Assembly: GCA_025751475.1 (NCBI GenBank)
Contig: JAOWLD010000002.1
Span: 186,001-250,000 of the forward strand
Origin: Rhodobacteraceae bacterium XHP0102
GTDB taxonomy: Bacteria > Pseudomonadota > Alphaproteobacteria > Rhodobacterales > Rhodobacteraceae
DNA: 64,000 nt
Direction: 5' to 3'
Shown: piece by piece, positions 18,662-35,630 of the stretch
Numbering within the stretch: position 1 is the stretch's first letter
Layout: every line of letters starts with the position of its first letter
Notes under the pieces: generated by a model
Seen by the model: the letters and a program-made list of their open reading frames with translations, nothing else
The model's database searches: none
Told to the model about the DNA's origin: nothing
Made by a program: the position numbers and the translations under genes

Positions 18662-19776
18662 TAGACAGGCTCCAAGCGCGTGCTTGCAGGCAGGGCATGG
18701 GATTTTGCGGGAATGGTGTAAAGGTTCACAAAGGCCAGACCCGCGCGGATGCTGGCCCCGATCCGCTTGAAGAACTTCCCTTTCTGCTTGGCATCCGCCA
18801 AATCCACATTTGCGGCTTGCAGGGCATTCAACCCCTTCTGCCAACGCGGGTGATCAATATCCAAGGTGATTGGGAAAATCTGCTTGGAAATGTCACTGGT
18901 CTTGCGGAAAACCTCATGGCCATACCAATCGGTATCCACACCCAAAGCCTCGTGAAATGCGGGACGCTGGTGGTCGCGCACATACATGGTGGCGAACACG
19001 GCAGTGAGGAAGAATTTGATCCAAAGGACATTCATCCCGCTGGTCAATTTCGGGTCGGTCTTCATCAACAGCGCGAAAGCTTCGCCATGGCTGAATTCAT
19101 CATTGCACCATTCTTTGAACCATTTGAAAATCGGGTGGAACCGATGTTCAGGATGCGCCTCAAGATGGCGGAAAATGGTGATATAACGCGCATAGCCGAT
19201 CTTTTCAGATAGGTATGTGGCGTAATAGATGAACTTTGGCTGGAAATAGGTGTATTTCTTGGCTTGCGTCAGAAAACCCAAATTCACCGCAATACCCGCC
19301 TCGCGCAGCGCGTCATTGATAAAGCCCGCATGACGGGCCTCATCGCGGGCCATCAACTGGAACAGCGTGGTGATATCCTCGTTGCTGCCACGCCGTTTCA
19401 TCTCCTTATACAGCACACAACCTGAGAATTCGGCAGTGCAGGAGGAAACAAGGAAATCAATGAATTCCTTTTTCAGTTTCGGCTCCATCCCATCCCAGTC
19501 GATGTGATCCCAGTCCTCGTTTTTCTTGAAATGCCCCTTATTCGGGTCTGATTTCATCTGGTCGATCAACTGGTCCCAGTCCTCACGCACGGGGGAGACA
19601 TCGATCGCATCCAGCTTGTCGAAATCCGTTGTATAGAAGCGTGGGGTCAAAAGCGTGTTCTGCATCGCAAGCGCGGTGGCGCTTTCGCTGTCGACCACTG
19701 CATCTTCATAGTTGCGCGCGGCCAGCGCATCTTCCACGGTGGCTGCATCGGCGGAATGTTTGGCTTGCACATTCAT
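18658..19776 (-). CDS. acsF: Mg-protoporphyrin IX monomethyl ester oxidative cyclase
   Basis: 372 residues from the ATG at 19776, which follows AGGAGG at the right distance; the frame extends 33 bases further upstream without a ribosome binding site. Diiron enzyme that forms ring E with O2. Iron-ligand motifs are visible: ARDEARHAGF in the middle and NDEFSHGEAF in the second half. It is the only cyclase in the window (no bchE), consistent with aerobic pigment synthesis. The start overlaps the stop of the upstream 98-residue gene by 4 bases. Confidence 0.95.
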   Translation of the reverse strand: MNVQAKHSADAATVEDALAARNYEDAVVDSESATALAMQNTLLTPRFYTTDFDKLDAIDVSPVREDWDQLIDQMKSDPNKGHFKKNEDWDHIDWDGMEPKLKKEFIDFLVSSCTAEFSGCVLYKEMKRRGSNEDITTLFQLMARDEARHAGFINDALREAGIAVNLGFLTQAKKYTYFQPKFIYYATYLSEKIGYARYITIFRHLEAHPEHRFHPIFKWFKEWCNDEFSHGEAFALLMKTDPKLTSGMNVLWIKFFLTAVFATMYVRDHQRPAFHEALGVDTDWYGHEVFRKTSDISKQIFPITLDIDHPRWQKGLNALQAANVDLADAKQKGKFFKRIGASIRAGLAFVNLYTIPAKSHALPASTRLEPVY

Positions 19777-20069
19777 AGCGAAACCTCCTCTGAGAAACTG
19801 AATTCGCACAGCTCCATGAATTCAAAATCGCCCGTCATCCGTGTCCAAATCTGTTCAAGCTTGCTGGCACGGGTGATCGTGGCCGTGCGGGTTTCGCAGA
19901 CCACCTCGCCATAGGGGGCCATCACGGGCGCACCATGCACCAACACCTCGTCACCAGGGTTGATGATTGCGCCGTTCAAGAATTTGACGTGGGCGTGTAG
20001 GCTTTCAAATTTATGGCTCACCTCAACCTCGCAAGGGGCCGTTTCGGTCGTTCTGGTCATCCATCCCAT
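19773..20069 (-). CDS. Unassigned 98-residue protein between puhC and acsF
   Basis: I do not recognise a named family. 98 residues, soluble by appearance (no hydrophobic helix), with a His/Val-rich first half (EVSHKFESLHAHVKFLNGA), a beta-rich middle including a PGDEVLVHGAPV turn, and a C-terminal ELCEFSFSEEVSL. The ATG at 20069 has a GGAGGA site and the gene sits 3 bp after puhC and overlaps acsF by 4 bases, so it should be co-translated with the cyclase. Position suggests a role in reaction-centre assembly or in the cyclase step. A second ATG at codon 4 is possible. Confidence 0.72.
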   Translation of the reverse strand: MGWMTRTTETAPCEVEVSHKFESLHAHVKFLNGAIINPGDEVLVHGAPVMAPYGEVVCETRTATITRASKLEQIWTRMTGDFEFMELCEFSFSEEVSL

Positions 20070-20072
20070 GGG

Positions 20073-20546
20073 TCATTCCTCCATGATGCGGGCAAAGACC
20101 CGCTCATTATCCGCGCCAAAGCCATAAAGCTCGGCACGGAAATCGGTCACATTATCGCGCAAAGCGAGGCGGCCATCCGCCATTTGCACCAAGCGGATTG
20201 GATCACTGCCAGAGGCACCCACCGCGCCGCGGCGGCGCTCCAGCACACGGTAAATACCCGCGACAAACCCGCCTTCTTCCTTGCTGAGGTTCAGGATCAC
20301 ATTGCCTTCGGTATCCATCACCCGCGCTGATCCATCCATCGCGCCATAAATGCGGATGACCTTTTCTTTGACGATCGGCAATTCAGCGGCGGTGGGGGGC
20401 GTGGCGGCCAAGGGGCGGTCGGTGAGCTTGGCGTAGGTCACGATCACAAGGACGCTCATACATAAGATGAACATTGCGCGCACAAGCAGCTTGGGCACCA
20501 TCTCGCGGTCACGTTCAACAAGCTTTTGTTCAGGGGTCATGCTCAT
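20073..20546 (-). CDS. puhC: Photosynthetic complex assembly protein PuhC
   Basis: 157 residues from the ATG at 20546, preceded by GAGGGGGA; the upstream open frame is the tail of puhB read out of phase. One N-terminal membrane helix (LLVRAMFILCMSVLVIVTYA, about residues 20-39) anchors a periplasmic domain. In Rhodobacter, PuhC is needed for normal assembly of the reaction centre-LH1 core. Third gene of puhA-puhB-puhC. Confidence 0.9.
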   Translation of the reverse strand: MSMTPEQKLVERDREMVPKLLVRAMFILCMSVLVIVTYAKLTDRPLAATPPTAAELPIVKEKVIRIYGAMDGSARVMDTEGNVILNLSKEEGGFVAGIYRVLERRRGAVGASGSDPIRLVQMADGRLALRDNVTDFRAELYGFGADNERVFARIMEE

Positions 20547-20559
20547 GTTCTGATCCCCC

Positions 20560-21198
20560 TCACTCTGCGGCAACCGCGCCGCTTGGCGCAGGTTCACGTT
20601 CAATGACAGGTTGGCTAACCACGGTTTCCGCTGCATCCGACAGGATCGCGGCCACCTTTTGCGCCTCTGGAATACAGCGCAGCGCAGGCTGGGTGCTTTT
20701 CATCACCCAAGGCCGCAAATGGGGCCATGTGTTGAGGTAAGACAGACGAATATTGGAGGGCATCAATTCCAAAGCAATCGTGCCCGTGCCATCCTTGCGC
20801 AAGCCCAAAGTGGCATTGGCCACTTGGCGATAGGGCAAGTTTAGGGTCATCGTCAAAGCCGCCCCGATCCGCATTGCAACACGGCGGTTGGTGATCGTGT
20901 AAACGGTTGCCTTGGCTTGGACATAGGCCACACCCAACAGCAATACCGCAACAATCGCGCCAAGCACCAAAAAGAATGACGCGGCAATCACGCTGTCAGC
21001 CCATGAGGTGACAGCGGCACCCGATACGGTGCGCCAAGCGAAAAGAAACAGGAAATATCCCACAACCCACCAGAAACTCAGCGCTTCTTTCGCCAGAGCA
21101 AACCAATGGGGCGCGCCCTGCCAAAGAATTTCTTCTCCAGCAGGGGGCTTTTCGGGCAAACCACGAACAGGCTCGGTCTGAAAGTCGTCATGTGGCAT
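20560..21198 (-). CDS. puhB: Reaction-centre assembly protein PuhB
   Basis: 212 residues. Two to three hydrophobic segments between about residues 38 and 98, then a PH-like bPH2 domain (TVYTITNRRVAMRIG and the following beta strands). PuhB is a dimeric membrane assembly factor for the reaction centre in Rhodobacter. It begins 30 bp after puhA behind a GGAGGA site and precedes puhC by 13 bp, so it belongs to the same transcript. Confidence 0.93.
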   Translation of the reverse strand: MPHDDFQTEPVRGLPEKPPAGEEILWQGAPHWFALAKEALSFWWVVGYFLFLFAWRTVSGAAVTSWADSVIAASFFLVLGAIVAVLLLGVAYVQAKATVYTITNRRVAMRIGAALTMTLNLPYRQVANATLGLRKDGTGTIALELMPSNIRLSYLNTWPHLRPWVMKSTQPALRCIPEAQKVAAILSDAAETVVSQPVIEREPAPSGAVAAE

Positions 21199-21228
21199 GG
21201 GTCGTCCTCCTTTAGAGGTTTTAGGAAA

Positions 21229-21990
21229 TTACAAAAGCGGGTCTGTCCGCTCTTGGGAGGCGTAAAGCGTGCCACCACCGTAGAAGGCCGAGATTTTCTC
21301 TTCTTCCAACATGGTCACCTGATTGGGCGACTTGGTCACAGGCACTTTGGGGAAATGTGCGGCAAAGATCGAATTGACCACCACACGGTCGGATTTGATC
21401 TTGGCCATTTGCATCGGCACAAGACGTGCCGTGCCATCGGACAATTCCACCTCAAGATAGCGAACCAACTGCTCTGGCGCATCAACCCACATATCAGAAA
21501 TGCGGCCCGCGATTTCACTGTCACCCGCCATGACGGGCAAACCACGTGGATCACGACCCGCAGAAACGCGGTAATCCTCCATTTGACCCATCGGGACAAT
21601 CTTGGGGTGACCATGGCCATCCAATTCGGGCAGGTCACGGCGCTTGGCCCAGCTTGCGGGACCAACACCATCAACCATTGGATCGCCAGTGGGTTCAAAA
21701 GGATAGCCGTTTGCAACATTGGTCTGACGCAGGGCCAGATTGTCACGCGCTTGCAGATCCTTGCCTGGAACGGTGACTTCACCGCGGCCATGCATCAGCT
21801 TGAAGGTCTTTTCCTTTGGCAAAGGAAACGGCCCCTGATTGGCGGCAACGCTGCCATCATCATTTTCGAGCGGATAGCCTTCCCGCATATTTTCAGTTTG
21901 CAGATAGTAAATCAGTAAAGCGAAGAAGATCCAGAACAGCCAGATCGACAGGCTGGCCAGATCAAAATTGCCGAAAAATGCATTTTCCAT
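21229..21990 (-). CDS. puhA: Reaction centre subunit H
   Basis: 253 residues. A single N-terminal transmembrane helix (residues 12-31, [20 protein letters not shown]) with a short periplasmic head, and a large cytoplasmic beta-barrel domain. The [12 protein letters not shown] segment near the C-terminus matches the region that includes the proton-path Glu of the H subunit. It covers the quinone side of L and M. The ATG follows a strong TAGGAGG site, 26 bp after lhaA. Confidence 0.96.
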   Translation of the reverse strand: MENAFFGNFDLASLSIWLFWIFFALLIYYLQTENMREGYPLENDDGSVAANQGPFPLPKEKTFKLMHGRGEVTVPGKDLQARDNLALRQTNVANGYPFEPTGDPMVDGVGPASWAKRRDLPELDGHGHPKIVPMGQMEDYRVSAGRDPRGLPVMAGDSEIAGRISDMWVDAPEQLVRYLEVELSDGTARLVPMQMAKIKSDRVVVNSIFAAHFPKVPVTKSPNQVTMLEEEKISAFYGGGTLYASQERTDPLL

Positions 21991-22016
21991 GGATTTTATC
22001 CTCCTAGGTTCGGCGG

Positions 22017-23434
22017 TTACGTGGGCAGGTCGGCGAGCCCGATCTTGCCGGCCTCCCCGCGCGAGATTGTGCTGTGGAGACGCACCAGCGGCCCCAAAGC
22101 GACAAGGGTGAAAAACAGAAACAGAATTTCGATGTGATAGACGACCGAATAGCCTGTGGCGGGGCTGTTCAGCGCCTCACCCAAAGACCCTGTGACGGCC
22201 AATTGATTGACGCTGTCCCGCAAACCACCACCGATTGCGATGGAGAGACCTGCGGCCGTGGCCTGCGCCGCGCCCCAAGCGCCGAGCGCCAAACCGCGCC
22301 CCGCAGCACCACTTGCGGGCATGGTCATTGCCGCCGTAAGCGTTGCAACGGAAAACAGACCGCCGCCAAAACCGATCAGGCCCGCGCCTGCGAAAAACAA
22401 GGGCTCCGACCCCATCGGATTGGCAAATATCACCGCTGAAAAGGCCGCAAGCCCGGCCAATAGCCCACGTGCGGCCATGCGGTGCGGGTTCAGGCCATCG
22501 GCAAGCCACTTGGCCGCAAATGCAAAGCCAATCAAGGCACCCGTGGCCCATGTGGCGGTCAAAAAGGTGGTTTTGGACACGCTCAAGCCAAGGATTTCGC
22601 CGCCATAAGGCTCGAGCAGCACGTCTTGCATATTGAAGGCCATGGTGCCGAGAAATACGACCACCAACAACCGACCCGCAGGGCCGCCGCTTGCAAAATC
22701 GCGCCATGCGTCCCCAAAGCGCGGCGCAGGCTCCGCACGTTCGGCCTTGCTCATGGGGCGGAGGCGTTCTTGCTTCCACAGCGCCACCATATTGAGAACC
22801 AAGGTCGCGACAGCCGCGCCTTGCACGACACGGATCAAGGTCAGGCCCGAAAAATCACGCAGCAGCCACCCGATCACGAGCGCCGATGCCGCCATCCCCA
22901 AGAGATACATCACATAAAGAAGCGCCACGACCCGCGGGCGCGTCTCCTCGGTCGCACGGTCAGCGGCCAAGGCCAGACCCGCCGTTTGGGTCATATGCAT
23001 CCCCAAACCTGTCATCACAAAGGCCAACCCCGCGAGAACCTCACCCGCAAACGGCAGGTCATGAACCACATCACCGCCCAAGACCAAAAGACTGGCGGGC
23101 ATAATCGCCAGACCGCCAAATTGCCACAGCGTGCCGAACCACAAATAAGGTATCCGCTTCCACCCCAACGCGCTGCGATAGTGGTCGGACTTATGTCCCA
23201 AAAAGGCACGGAACGGCGCAATCAGAACAGGCAGGGCGACCATGATCGCCACGAGGGTCGCGGGCAAGGACAGCTCCACAATCATCACACGGTTCAGCGT
23301 GCCCAGCAGCATCACACCCGCCATGCCCACCGAGATTTGGAACAGGGACAAGCGCAGCAACTGCGACAAGGGAAGGGCATCGCTTGCAGCGTCCGAAAAC
23401 GGGAGGAATTTAGTGGAGATGCGTGCAAGATTGC

Positions 23435-23438
<4 letters not shown>
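22017..23438 (-). CDS. lhaA: LH1 assembly protein LhaA (PucC-family MFS)
   Basis: 473 residues from the ATG at 23438, which overlaps the bchM stop as ATGA; the open frame upstream lies inside bchM. Twelve hydrophobic helices with the PucC/LhaA features: [17 protein letters not shown] in the first helices, [17 protein letters not shown] after helix 2, and the [13 protein letters not shown] segment in the second half. LhaA is needed for LH1 assembly, probably delivering bacteriochlorophyll. A paralogue (bch2) lies at 35631-36923. Confidence 0.93.
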
Positions 23439-31939
<8,501 letters not shown>

Positions 31940-31995
31940 TTTTCTTTGATTCCAGTCTGTCAATTAAGGAAAGGCTAGCCCTCAAAGGGGTAAAG

Positions 31996-32013
31996 TGTCA
32001 ATTAAAACTTACA
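31996..32013. promoter_or_regulatory. PpsR/CrtJ-type site, bchF proximal
   Basis: Exact TGT-N12-ACA, 57 bp upstream of the bchF ATG. The left half reads TTGACA on the minus strand, in position to overlap a bchF promoter. Confidence 0.75.
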
Positions 32014-32014
32014 G

Positions 32015-32028
32015 TGTTGGAGTTGACA
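32015..32028. promoter_or_regulatory. TGT-N8-ACA palindrome next to the bchF PpsR site
   Basis: TGT (32015-32017) and ACA (32026-32028) with 8 bases between; with the neighbouring site it makes an AAGTGTCAA/TTGACACTT inverted repeat. Variable-spacing PpsR sites are known, but binding here is only inferred. Confidence 0.35.
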
Positions 32029-32127
32029 CTTGCGCATCTGGCACAGCGGATACGCTTCAAAATATGCCAATATTTTTTGCTGTTCTGGCCCTTATCGGCG
32101 CATTGCTGCTCGTTGACGCGGGGGAAA

Positions 32128-32145
32128 TGTCAATTTTCTTTGACA
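32128..32145. promoter_or_regulatory. PpsR/CrtJ-type site, ppaA proximal
   Basis: Exact TGT-N12-ACA with TTGACA in its right half on the plus strand, 192 bp upstream of the ppaA ATG. It suggests that ppaA-ppsR transcription is itself under PpsR. Confidence 0.72.
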
Positions 32146-32337
32146 GATCAACCATTCTCCTAGAGTGTTGCCCTGCGCGAACCGCCCTTGAGAAGGGCTG
32201 TCGCTTATGCAAGACACGCGGCCAAAGCCAAAGATGTCGTGTGACTAACGGCCAAAGAAAAAGGATCGCCCCGATCTTTTACGTGAGGCCCGCCTAACAG
32301 TGCCGCATTGGCGCGAAGGCGGCTAAGGAGCCGGTCA

Positions 32338-33156
32338 ATGACCCAAGACGAGGACGCATTGTCCCGTAAAGGGACAGATAAACGCTCTGCCGAAATCAAT
32401 TCGCTGGCCAAGGCCGCGATATCTGTTTTGGCGCGCCAAGCGCCGCCTACATCCGAAGGCGTTGCGCGGCGCCTCGAAACGCTGTGCGAAGCTTACATCT
32501 CCCCTGACGAAGCGCATCGGCTTGATGCCCTCGGCAAACTGGCCAGTGAAGGCGTGAGTGTTGAGGATATCATTGATTACGTCATCCCCGCCACAGCCCG
32601 ACTGATGGGACATCGCTGGGCCACAGACAGCCTGAGTTTTGCAGAGGTGTCGATCGGATCAGCACGCCTACAGGAAACCGTACGCGGGCTGGCCGTCCAA
32701 AAACGGCGAGAGGTCGTAAAGAACCAAGGGTCTATTCTGATGATTTTGCCCTACAGGGAGCATCATACATTAGGCGCCTTTGTCGCGGCCGATCAATTAC
32801 GGCGGCGCGGTCTCGATGTTCATATTGCCGTGTCACAACACCCCAAAGAGGTTGCCGAGCGGATAAAGCGTCATAGATATGACATGATAGGTGTCACGGC
32901 GGCTGGACGCAGAACGCTTGCATCCGTAAAGGATCTGGTGGAAATAATTAGAAATAACGTCTCAAGACGAACGCCCGTTATCCTAGGTGGGTCCATATTG
33001 GACAGTGAATTGGACGCGGTGGCCATCACAGGGGCGGACTTTGCGGCAACAGATGTTGATGCGGCATTGGAATATTGTGGTTTGGGAGGTCAGAAGCCCA
33101 GGCCCGTTGAATCGCCGCAAGGCACGGAACGAAACGATGCGACCGAGAACAGGTAA
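32338..33156 (+). CDS. ppaA: PpaA/AerR cobalamin-binding photosynthesis regulator
   Basis: 272 residues from the ATG at 32338 (AAGGAGC upstream). N-terminal helical region, then a B12-binding domain: LMILPYREHHTLGAFVAADQL followed by GVTAAGRR. The EHHTLG segment is an E-x-H-x-x-G variant of the cobalamin motif, in keeping with AerR/PpaA proteins, which bind B12 through this His and antagonise or modify CrtJ/PpsR. It lies 21 bp before ppsR, the standard pairing. The last ~25 residues are charged and probably disordered. Confidence 0.9.
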   Translation: MTQDEDALSRKGTDKRSAEINSLAKAAISVLARQAPPTSEGVARRLETLCEAYISPDEAHRLDALGKLASEGVSVEDIIDYVIPATARLMGHRWATDSLSFAEVSIGSARLQETVRGLAVQKRREVVKNQGSILMILPYREHHTLGAFVAADQLRRRGLDVHIAVSQHPKEVAERIKRHRYDMIGVTAAGRRTLASVKDLVEIIRNNVSRRTPVILGGSILDSELDAVAITGADFAATDVDAALEYCGLGGQKPRPVESPQGTERNDATENR

Positions 33157-33177
33157 CGGAAACGGACGGAACGTCGT

Positions 33178-34614
33178 ATGAACACGCGCGGAACAGATTT
33201 TTGGGATCAACCCGCAGGCCCGCCGATTGCGCCTGAACATTTCAACGATATCGTGGCAACAGCGGCGGATTTGGCCATTGTGCTGGATACCTCTGGTTTT
33301 GTGCGATCCGTTATCACCAATCCGTTGAACCCAAGCTTGGGTCGCCTCGATCATTGGAAAGACCGCGATATCCGCGAATTTATGGCAGAGGATTCCTTGG
33401 GCAAGCTCGAGGCGCAACTCGAAGCTTATCGCGGGGGAACGAAAAACACCGTTGAGGCGATTGAGGTCAATCACCACGACAATGCCAGCTGGGAATTCCC
33501 CATTCGATACACGCTGCATAAAACAGGGCGTGACGATATCATTCTCATGCTTGGGCGCGACTTGCGACCCATCGCTGAACTGCAGCATCGCTTGGTGAAG
33601 GCGCAGCTCGCCCTTGAAAAAGATTACGAGACCCACCGCGACTATGAAACCCGCTATCGGGTGATCATGGAAGCCGCGCGCGATGCCCTGATCTTGGTAG
33701 ACGTCAATTCGGGCCGCATCACAGACCTCAACAGCGCTGCGGCCCAAGCGCTGGGAGGTTCCGCAGATAGCCTGACAGGGACGGCCTTTGCCTTGGAATT
33801 CGAAGGCAAACGGCGGGTGGAATTCATCGAAACCCTGACCGCACGCGCAGGCGATAGCTTGGGCGGTCCGCTTACGGTGACAACCAAACGGCTCAATAAA
33901 CCAGTATCTCTTTATCCATCACTTTTCCGCGCAGCAGGCGACAATATGCTGCTCTGTCGGATAGAGGTGGATGGCACATCCGAAGTCGTGGCCGCAGAAT
34001 TGGCCGAGGCGATGGCGGTGCTGTATCAAAACGGCGCTGATGCGATTGTGTTCACCGACAATCACGGCATGATCCGTTCGGCAAATGATGCCTTCCTGAG
34101 CCTCTGCGATGCCGCCCGTCTCAGCGATGTGCGTGGCAAGTCTTTGAGCGATTTTTTGATCCGCGGCAGTGTGGACATGAAGGTGCTGATCGAGAACGCC
34201 ACCCGCGCAGGGAAAATGCGCGTCTATTCCACGCGACTCGAAGGCAATTACGGCACGCAACTGTCTGTCGAGATTTCCGCAACCCATATGATGGGCCAAT
34301 CCATGGGCGGGTTTGCCTTTGTGATCCGCGACATCTCCCGCATGGAAGTCGTGCGTGAGCCAAGCTCTCCCCTGCCGTCTGGCGCCCCTGTTGGGGATGA
34401 CGCCATGCGCAATGTGATGGATTTGGTTGGCTCCGCCCCGCTCAAGGAAATCGTGGCCGCAACCACTGATGTGGTGGAAAAAATGTGCATCGAAACCGCA
34501 GTTGAGTTGACAGACAACAACAGGGTCGCTGCGGCCGAGATGCTGGGCTTGTCGCGCCAATCGCTTTACGTGAAGCTGCGCAAATACGGTCTCTTGAACA
34601 AAAGCGCCCAGTAA
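33178..34614 (+). CDS. ppsR: Photosynthesis repressor PpsR/CrtJ
   Basis: 478 residues. N-terminal PAS (about 20-130), Gln-linker helix (LQHRLVKAQLALEKDYETH), second PAS (about 160-265), third PAS (about 280-385), and a C-terminal Fis-type helix-turn-helix (NNRVAAAEMLGLSRQSLYVKL region). Cys260 and Cys437 match the two redox-active Cys of Rhodobacter PpsR (251 and 424) in context; Cys310 is extra. Represses crt, bch and related genes under oxygen at TGT-N12-ACA sites, ten of which occur in this window. Confidence 0.95.
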   Translation: MNTRGTDFWDQPAGPPIAPEHFNDIVATAADLAIVLDTSGFVRSVITNPLNPSLGRLDHWKDRDIREFMAEDSLGKLEAQLEAYRGGTKNTVEAIEVNHHDNASWEFPIRYTLHKTGRDDIILMLGRDLRPIAELQHRLVKAQLALEKDYETHRDYETRYRVIMEAARDALILVDVNSGRITDLNSAAAQALGGSADSLTGTAFALEFEGKRRVEFIETLTARAGDSLGGPLTVTTKRLNKPVSLYPSLFRAAGDNMLLCRIEVDGTSEVVAAELAEAMAVLYQNGADAIVFTDNHGMIRSANDAFLSLCDAARLSDVRGKSLSDFLIRGSVDMKVLIENATRAGKMRVYSTRLEGNYGTQLSVEISATHMMGQSMGGFAFVIRDISRMEVVREPSSPLPSGAPVGDDAMRNVMDLVGSAPLKEIVAATTDVVEKMCIETAVELTDNNRVAAAEMLGLSRQSLYVKLRKYGLLNKSAQ

Positions 34615-34691
34615 ATCCTGCCAAAATACCACCGATCGTGAGCAACTGTCGCAAAGCGTCAAGCTGAGTTTACACTTGCCGAGTCGCGCAC

Positions 34692-34709
34692 TGTCAGTGT
34701 AAATTGACA
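34692..34709. promoter_or_regulatory. PpsR/CrtJ-type site abutting the bchG start codon
   Basis: Exact TGT-N12-ACA ending 2 bases before the bchG ATG, where a ribosome binding site would normally be. It overlaps the right arm of an inverted repeat TTTACACT-N19-AGTGTAAA (34669-34676 and 34696-34703). Confidence 0.7.
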
Positions 34710-34711
34710 GT

Positions 34712-35626
34712 ATGAGTGTAACGACCGACACGCATCAAAGCCAGACCAAGCGTGGCATTCCTGAGCCGCGCGCAATCTTGACGCTGCTCAAGCCCATCAC
34801 ATGGTTTCCGCCAATGTGGGCCTATCTTTGTGGTGCTGTGTCGGTTGGATCCGCCGCATCGGGTCATTGGCTTGGCCTTGCCTTGGGCATCATTCTCGCA
34901 GGCCCGATTGTCTGCGGAATGAGCCAAGCCGCCAACGATTGGTGCGATCGTCATGTGGATGCCATCAATGAACCCCATCGCCCAATTCCATCGGGCCGCA
35001 TCCCTGGAAAATGGGGCCTGTGGATTGCGCTTTTCATGTCAGCTGTGGCGGCCATAATTGGTCTGGCCCTCGGCCCTTGGGGCTTTGCGGCCACCGTTGC
35101 GGCCATCGCCGCTGCTTGGGCCTATTCCGCCGAACCTGTGCGGCTAAAGCGCTCGGGGCTTTGGGGGCCAGGATTGGTCGGATTGTCCTATGAAAGCCTG
35201 CCATGGTTCACAGGTGCCGCCGTTCTTTCCGCGGGCGCCCCTTCGGGACCCATCGTGATCATCGCCTTGCTTTACGGCATCGGCGCACATGGCATCATGA
35301 CGCTCAATGATTTCAAAGCCTTGGAGGGCGATCGCCAAATGGGGGTCAATTCCCTCCCCGTTACGCTTGGCCCAGAGCGCGCCGCGCGGGTTGCAGCATG
35401 GGTCATGGCCGTTCCGCAATTCATTGTTATATTGCTGATGTTCCATTGGGATCGACCTTGGTTTGGGTTTTTCATCACCGTTTCGCTTCTGGCGCAAATC
35501 GCTGCTATGCAGGTCTTGCTGAAGGACCCCAAAGCACGCGCGCCCTGGTATAATGCGACGGGTGTGACGCTCTATGTCTCGGGCATGATGATCGCAGCCT
35601 TCGGTCTGCGCGGTTTGGGGGGATAG
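34712..35626 (+). CDS. bchG: Bacteriochlorophyll a synthase
   Basis: 304 residues. UbiA-family prenyltransferase that esterifies bacteriochlorophyllide a with geranylgeranyl or phytyl diphosphate. The KPITWFPPMWAYLCGAVS start is highly typical; the Asp-rich motif is NDWCDRHVDAINEPHRPIPS, and the second is in LNDFKALEGDRQMG. Eight or nine membrane helices. The ATG has no Shine-Dalgarno sequence; a PpsR site ends 2 bases upstream, so a leaderless message or a start further in is possible. Confidence 0.95.
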   Translation: MSVTTDTHQSQTKRGIPEPRAILTLLKPITWFPPMWAYLCGAVSVGSAASGHWLGLALGIILAGPIVCGMSQAANDWCDRHVDAINEPHRPIPSGRIPGKWGLWIALFMSAVAAIIGLALGPWGFAATVAAIAAAWAYSAEPVRLKRSGLWGPGLVGLSYESLPWFTGAAVLSAGAPSGPIVIIALLYGIGAHGIMTLNDFKALEGDRQMGVNSLPVTLGPERAARVAAWVMAVPQFIVILLMFHWDRPWFGFFITVSLLAQIAAMQVLLKDPKARAPWYNATGVTLYVSGMMIAAFGLRGLGG

Positions 35627-35630
35627 GGGT

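Larger units (their letters stand above)
31940..32337. other. Divergent bchF-ppaA intergenic regulatory region
   Basis: 398 bp without a supported gene. It holds two PpsR-type sites (31996-32013, 32128-32145) and a TGT-N8-ACA palindrome (32015-32028) next to the first. Each site contains TTGACA or its complement, suggesting overlap with promoter -35 elements. A frame starting at a GTG at 31995 is open for 100 codons and includes a hydrophobic stretch, but I do not consider it a gene. Confidence 0.6.

Noticed and set aside
21106-21918. 270-codon plus-strand frame opposite puhA
   Set aside because: Antisense shadow of puhA; His-rich composition without family features.
31940-31963. TTG start at 31963 for bchF
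   Set aside because: The bases form TTGACA-like promoter sequence and lack a ribosome binding site; the ATG at 31939 gives a standard BchF.
31995-32297. 100-codon plus-strand frame starting at GTG, with a hydrophobic stretch
   Set aside because: Overlaps two PpsR sites and the regulatory region; no ribosome binding site and no recognised family.
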